Part shown: in pieces, positions 54,093 through 62,911 of the stretch
Numbering within the stretch: the first letter of the stretch is position 1
How the letters are laid out: each line of letters starts with the position of its first letter
NCBI GenBank assembly: GCA_044361315.1
Contig: JBIKJA010000008.1
Span: 1-64,000 of the forward strand
Source of the DNA: Crocinitomix sp044361315
GTDB taxonomy: Bacteria > Bacteroidota > Bacteroidia > Flavobacteriales_D > Crocinitomicaceae
Direction of reading: 5' to 3'
Length of the DNA: 64,000 nt
Notes under the pieces: model-generated
What the model was told of the DNA's origin: nothing
Seen by the model: only the letters and a program-made list of their open reading frames with translations
The model's database searches: none
Program-made: the position numbers and the translations under genes

Positions 54093-55127
54093 ATGAGTTT
54101 AAGAGAAAAAATTGAAGATGTAAAAGAAGCTTTGGGCGAAATCCGAGTAAATACTCAGGAAGAGCTTGAACAATTTAGAATAAAATTTTTAGGTGCTAAA
54201 AATATTTTTAAAGATCTATACCAAGAGTTGAAGGATGCCCCTGCCGAGCACAAAAAAGATTTTGGCTTGGAGATTAACAAGCTGAAACAAAAAGGAGAAG
54301 AACTTTATAATTCTTTAAAATCGAAATTTGCTAACACTTCTTCTAACTCAAACGAGCCTAAAATAGATTTGACGTGTCCAGCGGATGAAATGGTTATTGG
54401 GGCAAGACATCCTTTAGCGGTAGTAAGAAATGAAATCATTGAATTATTCAACCGCATTGGGTTTACTGTTTCAGAAGGCCCAGAAATTGAGGATGATTGG
54501 CATAATTTTTCCGCTTTAAATTTTCCGCCTGAGCATCCTGCGCGTGATATGCAAGACACATTTTTTATCGAAAAAGGTGAAAATGAAATGGCCTTGCGTA
54601 CACACACATCGTCTGTACAAGTGCGGGTGATGGAAAGCAGCACTCCTCCCATTCGCACGATTTCGCCAGGAAGAGTTTATCGAAATGAAGCGATTTCTGC
54701 TCGGGCACATTGCTTTTTTCACCAAGTGGAAGGCTTGTACATTGACAAAGACGTATCTTTTGCCGATTTAAAACAAACCTTAAATTATTTTGCCACAGAA
54801 ATGTTTGGTAAAAACGCAAAAATCAGGTTACGGCCTTCGTATTTCCCTTTTACTGAGCCTAGTGCAGAGGTAGATGTTTCTTGCACGCTGTGTAATGGAG
54901 ATGGATGTAATGTCTGCAAATATACTGGATGGTTAGAAATTTTAGGATGTGGAATGGTAGATCCTGCGGTTTTAGAAGCGGCTAACATCGATCCAAAAAT
55001 TTACTCTGGCTTTGCCTTTGGAATGGGAATCGAACGAATTGCACAACTTAAATACAGGGTGGGCGATTTACGTTTATATTCTGAAAATGACGTAAGATTT
55101 TTAGCACAATTTAAATCAGCTTTCTAA
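54093..55127 (+). CDS. pheS: Phenylalanyl-tRNA synthetase alpha subunit
   Basis: 344 residues. N-terminal coiled coil (about 1-90), then the class II catalytic core: HPLAVVRNEIIELFNRIGFT, motif 2 SPGRVYRNEAISARAHCFFH, a cysteine-rich insert (CTLCNGDGCNVCKYTGWLEI), and motif 3 FAFGMGIERIAQLKY. It charges tRNA-Phe together with PheT, which is not in this window. First gene of a run of five overlapping genes; the ytxJ ATG shares one base with its stop codon. Confidence 0.96.
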   Translation: MSLREKIEDVKEALGEIRVNTQEELEQFRIKFLGAKNIFKDLYQELKDAPAEHKKDFGLEINKLKQKGEELYNSLKSKFANTSSNSNEPKIDLTCPADEMVIGARHPLAVVRNEIIELFNRIGFTVSEGPEIEDDWHNFSALNFPPEHPARDMQDTFFIEKGENEMALRTHTSSVQVRVMESSTPPIRTISPGRVYRNEAISARAHCFFHQVEGLYIDKDVSFADLKQTLNYFATEMFGKNAKIRLRPSYFPFTEPSAEVDVSCTLCNGDGCNVCKYTGWLEILGCGMVDPAVLEAANIDPKIYSGFAFGMGIERIAQLKYRVGDLRLYSENDVRFLAQFKSAF

Positions 55128-55507
55128 TGGGACTTTTTGGATTTAAAAATAGGGAAGAAAAGGTTCCCAATATAAAATGGTTTCCGCTCAAGGATGAAGA
55201 AACTTTAACGCGATTGATTCGGAAAGAATCTTTTGATAAACCAATCGTTTTCTTTAAACACAGCACCCGCTGTTCAATCAGTGCCATGGCTTTACATCGC
55301 ATCGAAAGTAAATGGGATATTTCTGAAGAAACTGCTTTGCCTGTTTATTTAGATTTGATTGCGTATCGTCATTTATCCAATCTAATCGCTGCGGATTTAT
55401 CTGTCATCCACGAATCGCCGCAAATCTTGATTGTGAAGGATGGAAAATGCGTGTACAGTGTAACACACAATGATATCGATCCACGCGATATAAAACGCAA
55501 CTTATGA
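55127..55507 (+). CDS. ytxJ: YtxJ-like bacillithiol-system redox protein
   Basis: 126 residues, thioredoxin-like fold with a monothiol active site: VFFKHSTRCSIS (C49), then ESPQILIVKDGKCVYSVTHN with the cis-Pro. YtxJ proteins are thought to remove bacillithiol from proteins (bacilliredoxin-like). The start overlaps the pheS stop (TAATG) and the end overlaps the next start (ATGA), so translational coupling is likely. Some Bacteroidota do make bacillithiol; this gene suggests that this one does too. Confidence 0.88.
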   Translation: MGLFGFKNREEKVPNIKWFPLKDEETLTRLIRKESFDKPIVFFKHSTRCSISAMALHRIESKWDISEETALPVYLDLIAYRHLSNLIAADLSVIHESPQILIVKDGKCVYSVTHNDIDPRDIKRNL

Positions 55508-56229
55508 TTCGCGCCATTATTATTGACGACATTGCTGAAGCACGTGCGGTTTTAAAATCCGACTTAGAAAATTATTGCGCAAGTATTGAGGTGGTTGGTG
55601 AGGCAGAAGGGGTGGTGACTGGTGCAAAATGTATCAACGAATTAAAACCAGATTTAGTTTTTTTGGACATCCAAATGAAAGATGGTTCGGGGTTTGATTT
55701 ATTAGAAATCCTACTGATAAAAGATTTCAAATTAATTTTTACAACAGCTTCGGATGAGTATGCCCTCAAAGCATTTAAATTCAGCGCGGTTGATTATTTG
55801 CTCAAACCAATCGATCCAGATGAATTAATGGAGGCGGTGAATCGGGTTGAACACCAGGAAAAAGCGAGTGAACGAATTAGTTTGTTGAAGGAGAATTTAA
55901 ATCATCCAAAACGAATCGCCTTAAACACCTTGGATAAAATTCACATCGTTCAAGTGGCGGAAATTCTTCGCTGCGAATCATCGGTGAATTATACGATGTT
56001 TTATTTTACCGACGACACCAAATTATTGGTCACCAAAACCTTAAAAGAATTTGATCAGTTACTTTCTGATCACGATTTTATTCGTGTACATCAATCGCAT
56101 TTAATCAATGTGAAATTTATTAAAGGATTTACCAAATCGGATGGTTATATTTTTCTAAAAGATGGGATTAAAATTCCTGTATCTACCCGAAAAAAACAAG
56201 TATTAATGGACATGATCCAAAAATTTTAA
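55504..56229 (+). CDS. Orphan LytTR-family response regulator
   Basis: 241 residues. Receiver domain (1-118): IIDDIAEAR, phospho-acceptor D55 in VFLDIQMKDG, TTASDEYALKAF, LKPIDPDEL. LytTR domain (about 140-240): EILRCESSVNYTMFYF, FIRVHQSHLINVKFIKG, KIPVSTRKKQVL. About half its residues match the regulator at 18111. No sensor kinase gene is adjacent; it is embedded between ytxJ (ATGA overlap) and a cyclotransferase (3-bp gap), in an operon with pheS and rsmI. Confidence 0.92.
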   Translation: MIRAIIIDDIAEARAVLKSDLENYCASIEVVGEAEGVVTGAKCINELKPDLVFLDIQMKDGSGFDLLEILLIKDFKLIFTTASDEYALKAFKFSAVDYLLKPIDPDELMEAVNRVEHQEKASERISLLKENLNHPKRIALNTLDKIHIVQVAEILRCESSVNYTMFYFTDDTKLLVTKTLKEFDQLLSDHDFIRVHQSHLINVKFIKGFTKSDGYIFLKDGIKIPVSTRKKQVLMDMIQKF

Positions 56230-56232
56230 TGA

Positions 56233-57312
56233 ATGAAAAAGATTTTTAAACTTGGCGCACTCAGTATTTTAGTGTCGGTATTTTTGATTGGTTGTAAGGG
56301 CGATTCGGAAGATCCAGACAATATTATAGTTACCACGTCGCCAATTCCAGTGCAAATTACTGCACCTATAAATGAGGAGCAATACGTAGTTGGCGATTCT
56401 ATTTTATTACAAATTGGCGTGAATAACGCAGAAGGAATTTCAGAACTTTCTGTTTATGTGAATGATTCTGTTTTTGCACAAAATCTTCCTATTTCTGACC
56501 AGACGATAACGATTCCTACCACAACAAATTCAAAAGTAGGACCAACTACTGTTATCATCAAGTATAAAAATGGAAAAGGGGAAATTGCCCAAGAAAGTCG
56601 CAAAGTGATTTTCTTCTCAGATTTAACGCCTATTGAGAGACAGGCCGAAATTGTAAAAACATTTGCCCATGCAAAAACTTCCTATACGCAAGGGTTGGAA
56701 TTTTATAAAGGCAAATTATTTGAAGGAACAGGACAATACAATCAATCCGTTTTAGCAGAGGTAGATTTAACCAGCGGGATGAAAATCAGAGAACATGCCC
56801 TAGAAGGTTCTGTTTTTGGAGAAGGAATCACGATTTTAAATGACACTATTTATCAAATCACCTATAAATCGGAGTTGTGTTATGTTTATGATATGAATTT
56901 TAAACTCATCAAAACCTTTACATACACTGGCGAAGGTTGGGGATTGTGCAACGATGGTAAGTATTTAATGATGTCAAATGGTTCAGATGAAATTGTTTGG
57001 CGCGATCCAAACACATTTGTCGAAGTGAAAAAAATTACGGTGTACGACAATGAATCGAATGTGGATATGTTAAATGAACTTGAATTAATCAATGGCAGAT
57101 TATTTGCGAATTTATACACTGACACGCGTCTTGTTGAAATCGACACAGCAACTGGAAAAGTGTTAAGTTATATTGATTGCACGACACTAATGTTAGATTC
57201 GAAAGAACCGGGAAATGATGTTTTAAATGGGATTGCTTATCATCCTGAAACAAAAAAAATCTATTTAACTGGAAAATGGTGGTCGAAATTATACGAAGTT
57301 AGGTTCAACTAA
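56233..57312 (+). CDS. Glutaminyl-peptide cyclotransferase lipoprotein (five-bladed propeller type)
   Basis: 359 residues. Lipoprotein signal with lipobox FLIGC (C21). Residues about 30-135 are an Ig-like domain (PVQITAPINEEQYVVGDSIL). Residues about 140-359 are the glutamine cyclotransferase propeller: AKTSYTQGLEFYKGKLFEGT, LEGSVFGEGITILNDTIYQI, TYTGEGWGLCNDGKYLMM, LNGIAYHPETKKIYLTGKWW. The enzyme turns N-terminal glutamine into pyroglutamate. This is common on secreted proteins of Bacteroidota, where signal peptides are often cut before Gln, as in several proteins of this window. Its last base overlaps the rsmI start. Confidence 0.9.
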   Translation: MKKIFKLGALSILVSVFLIGCKGDSEDPDNIIVTTSPIPVQITAPINEEQYVVGDSILLQIGVNNAEGISELSVYVNDSVFAQNLPISDQTITIPTTTNSKVGPTTVIIKYKNGKGEIAQESRKVIFFSDLTPIERQAEIVKTFAHAKTSYTQGLEFYKGKLFEGTGQYNQSVLAEVDLTSGMKIREHALEGSVFGEGITILNDTIYQITYKSELCYVYDMNFKLIKTFTYTGEGWGLCNDGKYLMMSNGSDEIVWRDPNTFVEVKKITVYDNESNVDMLNELELINGRLFANLYTDTRLVEIDTATGKVLSYIDCTTLMLDSKEPGNDVLNGIAYHPETKKIYLTGKWWSKLYEVRFN

Positions 57313-57986
57313 TGGGTAAATTATATTTAGTACCAACCCCCATTGGAAACCTAGAGGACATGACTTTTAGGGCGATCCGAATTTTAAAAGAAGTGGACGC
57401 TGTATTGGCCGAAGACACGCGAACGACGATACATCTTTTTCAGAAATATGACATTTCGAACAAATTAATTCCACACCATTTAAATAACGAACACAAAACT
57501 GTCGATCGGATTGTCAGTGAATTAGAGGAAGGAAAAAATTACGCTTTGGTGTCTGATGCAGGCACGCCAGCTATTTCTGATCCAGGTTATTTGCTCGTTC
57601 GTGCTTGTGTCCAAAAAGGAATTGAAGTAGATTGTTTGCCAGGTGCAACCGCCTTTGTTCCTGCCCTTGTAAATTCTGGTTTTCCCTGTGAAAAATTTGT
57701 GTACGAAGGATTTTTGCCTACGAAAAAAGGACGTCAAACCCGAATTTTACAAATTGCTCAAGAAGAACGAACGGTGGTTTTATACGAATCACCTCATCGA
57801 ATTTTAAAAGCCTTGGCACAATTTCAAGAACATTTTGAGCCGAATCGTAAAATTTCAATTTCACGAGAAATTTCTAAAAAATTTGAAGAAACAGTGCGAG
57901 GTACAGCGGCCGAATTGCATACCCATTTTACCAATAATCCAATTAAAGGTGAATTTGTTGTGGTGATTGAGGGAAAATCTAATTAA
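57312..57986 (+). CDS. rsmI: 16S rRNA (cytidine-1402-2'-O)-methyltransferase
   Basis: 224 residues. Methylates the ribose of C1402 in 16S rRNA using SAM. Tetrapyrrole-methylase fold: LYLVPTPIGNLEDMTFRAIR, VLAEDTRTT, ALVSDAGTPAISDPGYLLVR, CLPGATAFVPALVNSGFP, FEGFLP-like (YEGFLPTKKGRQ), VLYESPHRI, and ISREISKKFEETVRGT. It is shorter than the E. coli enzyme (286), lacking the C-terminal extension, as usual in Bacteroidota. It shares one base with the preceding stop codon (TAATG) and the MDR gene follows after 8 bp. Confidence 0.95.
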   Translation: MGKLYLVPTPIGNLEDMTFRAIRILKEVDAVLAEDTRTTIHLFQKYDISNKLIPHHLNNEHKTVDRIVSELEEGKNYALVSDAGTPAISDPGYLLVRACVQKGIEVDCLPGATAFVPALVNSGFPCEKFVYEGFLPTKKGRQTRILQIAQEERTVVLYESPHRILKALAQFQEHFEPNRKISISREISKKFEETVRGTAAELHTHFTNNPIKGEFVVVIEGKSN

Positions 57987-57994
57987 TCCAAGCG

Positions 57995-59014
57995 ATGAAA
58001 GCAATTTATTTGATTAAAAATGGTGCTCCTAACCAAGCATTTGAAATCCGAGAAACTTCTTTGATTGCTCCTGCTGCCAATGAAGTTCGAATCAAAGTAG
58101 AGGCTTTTGGATTAAATTATGCCGATGTAATGGCGCGCAATGGGCGGTACCGTGAAGCACCGCCAATTCCCTCCATATTGGGTTACGAAGTAGTTGGAAT
58201 TATTGATGCGGTTGGAAAAGAACTGTCATCAGATTATATAGGTAAAAGGGTAGTTGCATTTACCCGCTTTGGTGGTTATGCTGAATCTGTAGTTACCTCC
58301 GAATTAGGATTTGTAGAAATTGGAGATTTAGACGTTGGTGTAGCCTTATGTATCGCTACACAATACGTTACAGCCTATTATATGGCTTATGAAATCACCA
58401 ATTTATTTGAAGGTGATAAGGTATTAATTCATGCTGGTGCAGGTGGAGTTGGCACGGCATTGATTCAATTGTGTAAATTAAAAGGATGTACCGTTTATGC
58501 AACAGCAGGTTCGGAAGACAAATTAACTTACATGCGCGAACATGGTGCTGATGTGGTGATTAATTATCGCAAAGAAAACTATGCCGAAATCTTGCAAAAA
58601 GCGTTAGGATCAGATCGTTTAGATGTGACATTTAATGCAATTGCTGGCGACACCTTTAAAAAAGATTTTGCTTTGTTAGGATCTGGTGGTCGATTGGTTT
58701 TATTTGGAGGCGCCGCTTTATCGGGTAAACGTTGGGGGATTTTCTCTACCTTAAATTTTGTTCGTAAAATGGGCTTAGTGATTCCTATAGGCACCATGAT
58801 GCGTTCGAAATCAATCGTCGGAGTGAATATGCTTAAAATTGGCGACAACCGTCCAAAAACATTAAACAGGTGTTTAAAAATGGTGACCGAAATGGTTTTG
58901 GCTGGGAAATTAAAACCCCATGTCGAGAAAATTTTCCCAGCCGAAGAAATTGGAAAAGCACACGAATTATTAGAGTCCCGCAATTCGAAAGGCAAAATTG
59001 GTATTCATTGGTAA
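57995..59014 (+). CDS. Zinc-independent MDR oxidoreductase (VAT1/quinone reductase-like)
   Basis: 339 residues. GroES-like N-terminal domain (NEVRIKVEAFGLNYADVMAR, PSILGYEVVGIIDAVG) and Rossmann domain (VLIHAGAGGVGTALIQLCKL, CTVYATAGSEDKL, HGADVVINYRKE). The C-terminal block (KSIVGVNMLKIGDNRP) resembles the VAT1 branch. No structural zinc cysteines. Probably reduces a quinone or enone with NADPH. In operon with rsmI and a GT2 gene (8-bp gaps both sides). Confidence 0.9.
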   Translation: MKAIYLIKNGAPNQAFEIRETSLIAPAANEVRIKVEAFGLNYADVMARNGRYREAPPIPSILGYEVVGIIDAVGKELSSDYIGKRVVAFTRFGGYAESVVTSELGFVEIGDLDVGVALCIATQYVTAYYMAYEITNLFEGDKVLIHAGAGGVGTALIQLCKLKGCTVYATAGSEDKLTYMREHGADVVINYRKENYAEILQKALGSDRLDVTFNAIAGDTFKKDFALLGSGGRLVLFGGAALSGKRWGIFSTLNFVRKMGLVIPIGTMMRSKSIVGVNMLKIGDNRPKTLNRCLKMVTEMVLAGKLKPHVEKIFPAEEIGKAHELLESRNSKGKIGIHW

Positions 59015-59022
59015 ATCGTTGA

Positions 59023-60093
59023 ATGGTGAACACACTGCTTCTTCTCTGTATTTCTATCGTTTGCCTCCAATTGCTTACCGCGGTGGTTTTATTTCTGTTG
59101 ACCCGCACCAATCATAAAATCCCTCAACAAAACTCGGACAATCAAATTACCATCCTAATTCCTTTTCACAACGAAGAAAAACGGATCAACAAACTCATTC
59201 GTTCACTCAATAAAGTTAAACCTTCTACTAATTTTGAACTTATTTTTATCAATGATCATTCAACCGATAAAACATTCGAGTTATTGATGAAACGGCTTAA
59301 AATTTTGCATCAACTCATCCCAAATCAAGGCGAAAAAGGTAAGAAACATGCCTTATTGGAGGGTGTAAAAATAGCAGCGCATCCATTTATCTTAACATGG
59401 GATGCAGATATCTCCTTTTCAAAAAAATACTTAACCTATTTAACCACGTTACCTTTGGCTGATTTGGTGATTTTGCCGGTACAAATGCGCTCTAAAACTT
59501 GGATTGGAAAACTTTCTTCCATTGAATTCGCTTACATGCAAACCTTAGGATTTGGTGCCGCAGCGATGAAAAATCCGGTGTTTTGTTATGGCCCAAATTT
59601 GATTTTTTCCAAAGCCGGTTTTTTGGAAGTAGATCTGAAACGCACCGATTATGAAATTCCTTCGGGAGACGATCTATTTTTATTAAAAGCCATGTTAAGC
59701 GAAAAAAAATCAGTTTTAGCCTATTCCAATTGGCGACTTTCGGTAAAAACAGATGCGCCAACAAGTATTGACGCCATTGTTCAACAACGAAAACGATGGT
59801 TTGGTAAAATGGGTTCACTCTTGCAGCCCACAACTAGCTTTTCACTGATTTTATTGATTTCTGTGCAATTTGCGGGGTTAATCTCGTTAGCATTGGTTTG
59901 GGTAGAACCACTTTTTCTAATTCCACTAGCAATTAAACTTTTTGCCGAAATCATTGCTAGTACCACTTTTGTTTTCCAAAAGCTTACCCATATTTTCGTT
60001 CTGATGGTTCACCAAATTTGGTATCCATTTTATTTAATCCGGTTATTATTTCCTGTTACTGCGGAAAAACGATGGGAGACAAAGTTAAATTAA
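59023..60093 (+). CDS. Membrane GT2 glycosyltransferase with QxxRW motif
   Basis: 356 residues. N-terminal membrane helix (1-27), GT-A domain with ITILIPFHNEEKRINKLIRS, LIFINDHSTDKTFELL, DAD-type metal site in LTWDADISFSKKYLT, SGDDLFLLKAML, and the QQRKRW motif of membrane-bound processive GT2 enzymes. At least three C-terminal membrane helices follow (about 268-345). It likely adds sugars to a lipid or polysaccharide at the inner membrane. Last gene of the rightward operon; convergent with a small lipoprotein gene. Confidence 0.9.
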   Translation: MVNTLLLLCISIVCLQLLTAVVLFLLTRTNHKIPQQNSDNQITILIPFHNEEKRINKLIRSLNKVKPSTNFELIFINDHSTDKTFELLMKRLKILHQLIPNQGEKGKKHALLEGVKIAAHPFILTWDADISFSKKYLTYLTTLPLADLVILPVQMRSKTWIGKLSSIEFAYMQTLGFGAAAMKNPVFCYGPNLIFSKAGFLEVDLKRTDYEIPSGDDLFLLKAMLSEKKSVLAYSNWRLSVKTDAPTSIDAIVQQRKRWFGKMGSLLQPTTSFSLILLISVQFAGLISLALVWVEPLFLIPLAIKLFAEIIASTTFVFQKLTHIFVLMVHQIWYPFYLIRLLFPVTAEKRWETKLN

Positions 60094-60101
60094 AACACCG
60101 T

Positions 60102-60296
60102 TTACCGCAATTCGCAATTTCCATTAAAGATGTCAACTTCGTATTCGTTGCAGGCGGTAATAGCTCCTTGTTTGGAATTACTTTCTAAACTGTACGTTTT
60201 ACCACTTGTAAAACATTCACAGCTATAAGTTTTATTGCAGGAAAAAAAACCTGTTAAGAGACTTAAAACTACAATTGATTTAGTGATCGATTTCAT
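60102..60296 (-). CDS. Small cysteine-containing lipoprotein
   Basis: 64 residues from the ATG at 60296; an in-frame ATG at 60356 would add 20 residues and hide the signal. Signal peptide with lipobox GFFSC (C20). The mature part, NKTYSCECFTSGKTYSLESN and on to ACNEYEVDIFNGNCEL, has four more cysteines likely to form two disulfides. Family not recognised; similar tiny lipoproteins are frequent in Bacteroidota. Confidence 0.7.
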   Translation of the reverse strand: MKSITKSIVVLSLLTGFFSCNKTYSCECFTSGKTYSLESNSKQGAITACNEYEVDIFNGNCELR

Positions 60297-60424
60297 AAAA
60301 ATGTCTTTCTCTAAAGGTATGAAATTTATTGTGTTTCTTCCAAAAAAATATGCCAATAAATTTTAGATCATTCTTGGTTTTAATTGTTCGATATTTGGGC
60401 TATACAAACACCAATTGTGAAAAT

Positions 60425-61033
60425 TTATCGATTGAGGATTTTCACCATAAATGTAACCACTTTTTCCAATTCCTCTACCCTCGATTCATTGTCCAAACCA
60501 CCGAAAATAGTGTATTCAAGTTGCCCAGGTGAGTTTACGATATTTCCTCTCAAGTAGGTGTTTAATTCTGTTAAATCATTCTGGAGTTCATAATTTATCA
60601 ACATTCTAAAGCGTGATTCATCATCCGATTTAAGCATAAAAATTTTGTCAAATTCTGGATTATCAAATTCAATGTCTTTAAACCCAAACGTTTTTCCAAT
60701 TTTTGAGAAAAAGTGCTCTTTCCCAATCGAAAAATTATAATTTAATGAGGTGTTTTTGATGGAAATACAGGTGTACAAATGCGCATTTTTACCACTTCTG
60801 ATGATTTTTTCATAAATCTCGATTGGATATTGGCGAACGAACCCAGTTAAATAATTTAGGTTCGCAGAAATCGCACTTGGCTTTCGTTTTTCATATTTAA
60901 GGTTCATTTTCAGTGCCAAAGCCTCAAATCGTTCAATTTTCCTTTTGTTCACCTTGCCAGCATATCGCGCGATGACCATTATAAATACTGCAAGCGCAGC
61001 AAACATTAATATAATCAATGTAGTAGTTGACAT
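60425..61033 (-). CDS. Membrane-anchored protein of unknown function
   Basis: 202 residues. One N-terminal helix (LIILMFAALAVFIMVIARYA, then a basic KVNKRK stretch), so the remaining 170 residues face the cytoplasm by the positive-inside rule. This part (EALALKMNLKYEKRKP ... LNYLTGFVRQYPIEIYEKII) resembles DUF3137-like domains, only weakly. The gene begins 22 bp after the pseudouridine synthase gene and ends the leftward operon. Confidence 0.75.
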   Translation of the reverse strand: MSTTTLIILMFAALAVFIMVIARYAGKVNKRKIERFEALALKMNLKYEKRKPSAISANLNYLTGFVRQYPIEIYEKIIRSGKNAHLYTCISIKNTSLNYNFSIGKEHFFSKIGKTFGFKDIEFDNPEFDKIFMLKSDDESRFRMLINYELQNDLTELNTYLRGNIVNSPGQLEYTIFGGLDNESRVEELEKVVTFMVKILNR

Positions 61034-61055
61034 GTTTTTAATTTTGGGACTTAAG

Positions 61056-61628
61056 TTATAAAAATGATTCGATTTCAGCCACTTGTCCGGGTAATAAAGC
61101 TCCTAACACATGCGCACCAATCCGCACACGCACCAAACGCAAGGTTGGAAATCCCACGGCAGCGGTCATTTTTCTCACTTGTCTAAATTTTCCTTCTCTC
61201 ACCGTTATCGAAACCCAACTGGTAGGTCCGTGACGCTCATCGCGAATTTTTTTTCCTCTTTCTGGAAAATCAACTTGTTCCAGTTTTTTGGCTGTACAGG
61301 GCAAAGTGTTATATCTTTGGCCATGTACGCCAATTTTCACACCCGACTGCAATTTTAACAAGGCTTCATCTGTGAGTAAACCATCCACTTGCACGTGATA
61401 TTCCTTTTCGAACTTACGGCTAAGAATTTCAAAACTTACTTTGCCATCGGTGGTTAAAAGTAAAAGGCCCTCTGAATCTTCATCTAAACGACCAATCGCC
61501 ATGGTGCCTGGGGCAAAATCAAATAATTCGCCCAACATTTTTTTATTACTTTTTCGTTTGCCATTATAAACAAACTGGCTGATGTATCCGAAAGGTTTAA
61601 AAAGAAGGTAGTTTTTTGTAGGTGACAT
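61056..61628 (-). CDS. RluE/RsuA-family rRNA pseudouridine synthase
   Basis: 190 residues. Catalytic Asp D49 in AIGRLDEDSEGLLLLT, then FEILSRKFEKEYHVQVDG, TSWVSITVREGKFRQVRKM and LRLVRVRIGAHVLGALLPGQ. No S4 domain at the N-terminus, which fits RluE, the enzyme for 23S rRNA U2457. It lies between yceI (21 bp) and a membrane protein (22 bp) in a leftward operon. Confidence 0.92.
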   Translation of the reverse strand: MSPTKNYLLFKPFGYISQFVYNGKRKSNKKMLGELFDFAPGTMAIGRLDEDSEGLLLLTTDGKVSFEILSRKFEKEYHVQVDGLLTDEALLKLQSGVKIGVHGQRYNTLPCTAKKLEQVDFPERGKKIRDERHGPTSWVSITVREGKFRQVRKMTAAVGFPTLRLVRVRIGAHVLGALLPGQVAEIESFL

Positions 61629-61649
61629 CTAATTTAGATCAATCCAAAA

Positions 61650-62321
61650 CTACTTTTTAATTAATTCACAATAAAAAGAAACAGTGACGATATTTCCCAC
61701 CGAAGCAGATTCTTTCATTCCAAACGCAATTCGATCAAAACGAAATGTTCCTTCAAATGCTTCAAACTCTTTACCAGCATCATTTTTACCAGCACCTAAA
61801 TGCTTAAAAGGAACTTCCAAAGGTTTGGTTTCCTTTAATAAGGTCAGATTTCCTTTCGCTACGTACGAACTATCTAAAAATTCAACCATCTCAGATTCGA
61901 AGGTGATTTTAGGAAATTTTTTAGTGTTGAAAAAATCTTCTTCTAACAAATGTTCATCGCGCATTTCATTCCCTGTATTGATTGATTTTGCTTGAATTTC
62001 AACTTTCAACTTGGATTCGGTATATTCTTCTGGGATTTTCATGTCGATGGAAAATTTATCAAATCCACCTTTGGTATCCTTTAGTCCATCCAATTGAAAC
62101 GTGATTTCAGCATGGGAATTTTCACCACTTTGAACTGAGTATTTTCCTTCAATAAGAGACATACCCGGTATAATTTCTCCAGTTGTAGAATCTACCTCTA
62201 CCACCTTTTGAATTTCCGATTTTTCTAGTTTACTTTCATATTCTCCCCAAGGAACTAACATAAAGGCAATTGCACCAAGTACAACAAAAATAACTCCGAT
62301 AATGATAACTTTTTTCAACAT
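61650..62321 (-). CDS. YceI-family protein with N-terminal membrane anchor
   Basis: 223 residues. One N-terminal hydrophobic helix (VIIIGVIFVVLGAIAFMLVP) that can act as anchor or uncleaved signal. The YceI barrel covers about 60-223: GKYSVQSGENSHAEITFQLD, FSIDMKIPEEYTESKLKVEI, EHLLEEDFFNTKKFPKITFE, GTFRFDRIAFGMKESASVGN. YceI proteins bind isoprenoid-type lipids in a lipocalin-like barrel outside the cytoplasm. It starts 1 bp after the preceding gene. Confidence 0.9.
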   Translation of the reverse strand: MLKKVIIIGVIFVVLGAIAFMLVPWGEYESKLEKSEIQKVVEVDSTTGEIIPGMSLIEGKYSVQSGENSHAEITFQLDGLKDTKGGFDKFSIDMKIPEEYTESKLKVEIQAKSINTGNEMRDEHLLEEDFFNTKKFPKITFESEMVEFLDSSYVAKGNLTLLKETKPLEVPFKHLGAGKNDAGKEFEAFEGTFRFDRIAFGMKESASVGNIVTVSFYCELIKK

Positions 62322-62322
62322 T

Positions 62323-62856
62323 TTATTCTTTTGCTTTCACCTTCTTTAGCACTGCTTTTTGAATGGTATTGGTTTGATAGGTATAAACACGTGGAATCTG
62401 ATCTTTGTTCATTTCCGAATCCACATAATCTTGGCGACCAGTTTCTGTTTTATTTTCGGAGGAGGTTAATTCAAAATAAGCGCGGTTTTTTTCAAAGCGA
62501 TATTTAACATGCATTAAGGCACCAGGAACTTCAAAAACACAAATAAATTCGTTTTTGATGAGATTGTTTTTCAAAACGATTTCATTCATTTCATCAATTT
62601 CAAACTTATTGCCGCCAATAACTCGTAACGTGTAATTTCTTTCTTGGCGCATTTCGCCTTCGCCATAAATTAAAATCCACGTGTATGAACTATCTGTCAA
62701 CTGTTTCAGAATTAACTCCATGTGATATGTTTGTTCCAAACCATCCAAGTGATTAGAAACTAAATCACCCACATAATGACCTTCCCACTTCTTTAAGATT
62801 TGATTAAATCCGAAGGAAGGAATTAAAAACAAGAAAATCAATGCGAAATTTTTCAC
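62323..62856 (-). CDS. Exported protein of unknown function
   Basis: 177 residues, signal peptide 1-18 (FALIFLFLIPSFGFNQ). The mature part has beta-rich, lipocalin-like features (GHYVGDLVSNHLDGLEQTYH, SSYTWILIYGEGEMRQERNY, GGNKFEIDEMNEIVL, MHVKYRFEKNRAYFELTSSE). Family not recognised with certainty. It is 1 bp upstream of the yceI gene, so a joint envelope function is plausible. Confidence 0.8.
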   Translation of the reverse strand: MKNFALIFLFLIPSFGFNQILKKWEGHYVGDLVSNHLDGLEQTYHMELILKQLTDSSYTWILIYGEGEMRQERNYTLRVIGGNKFEIDEMNEIVLKNNLIKNEFICVFEVPGALMHVKYRFEKNRAYFELTSSENKTETGRQDYVDSEMNKDQIPRVYTYQTNTIQKAVLKKVKAKE

Positions 62857-62911
62857 CGTCTGCTAATTACCTGTTTACAAGTGTCTTATTGGCCTTTCGC
62901 CTTTACCGAGA

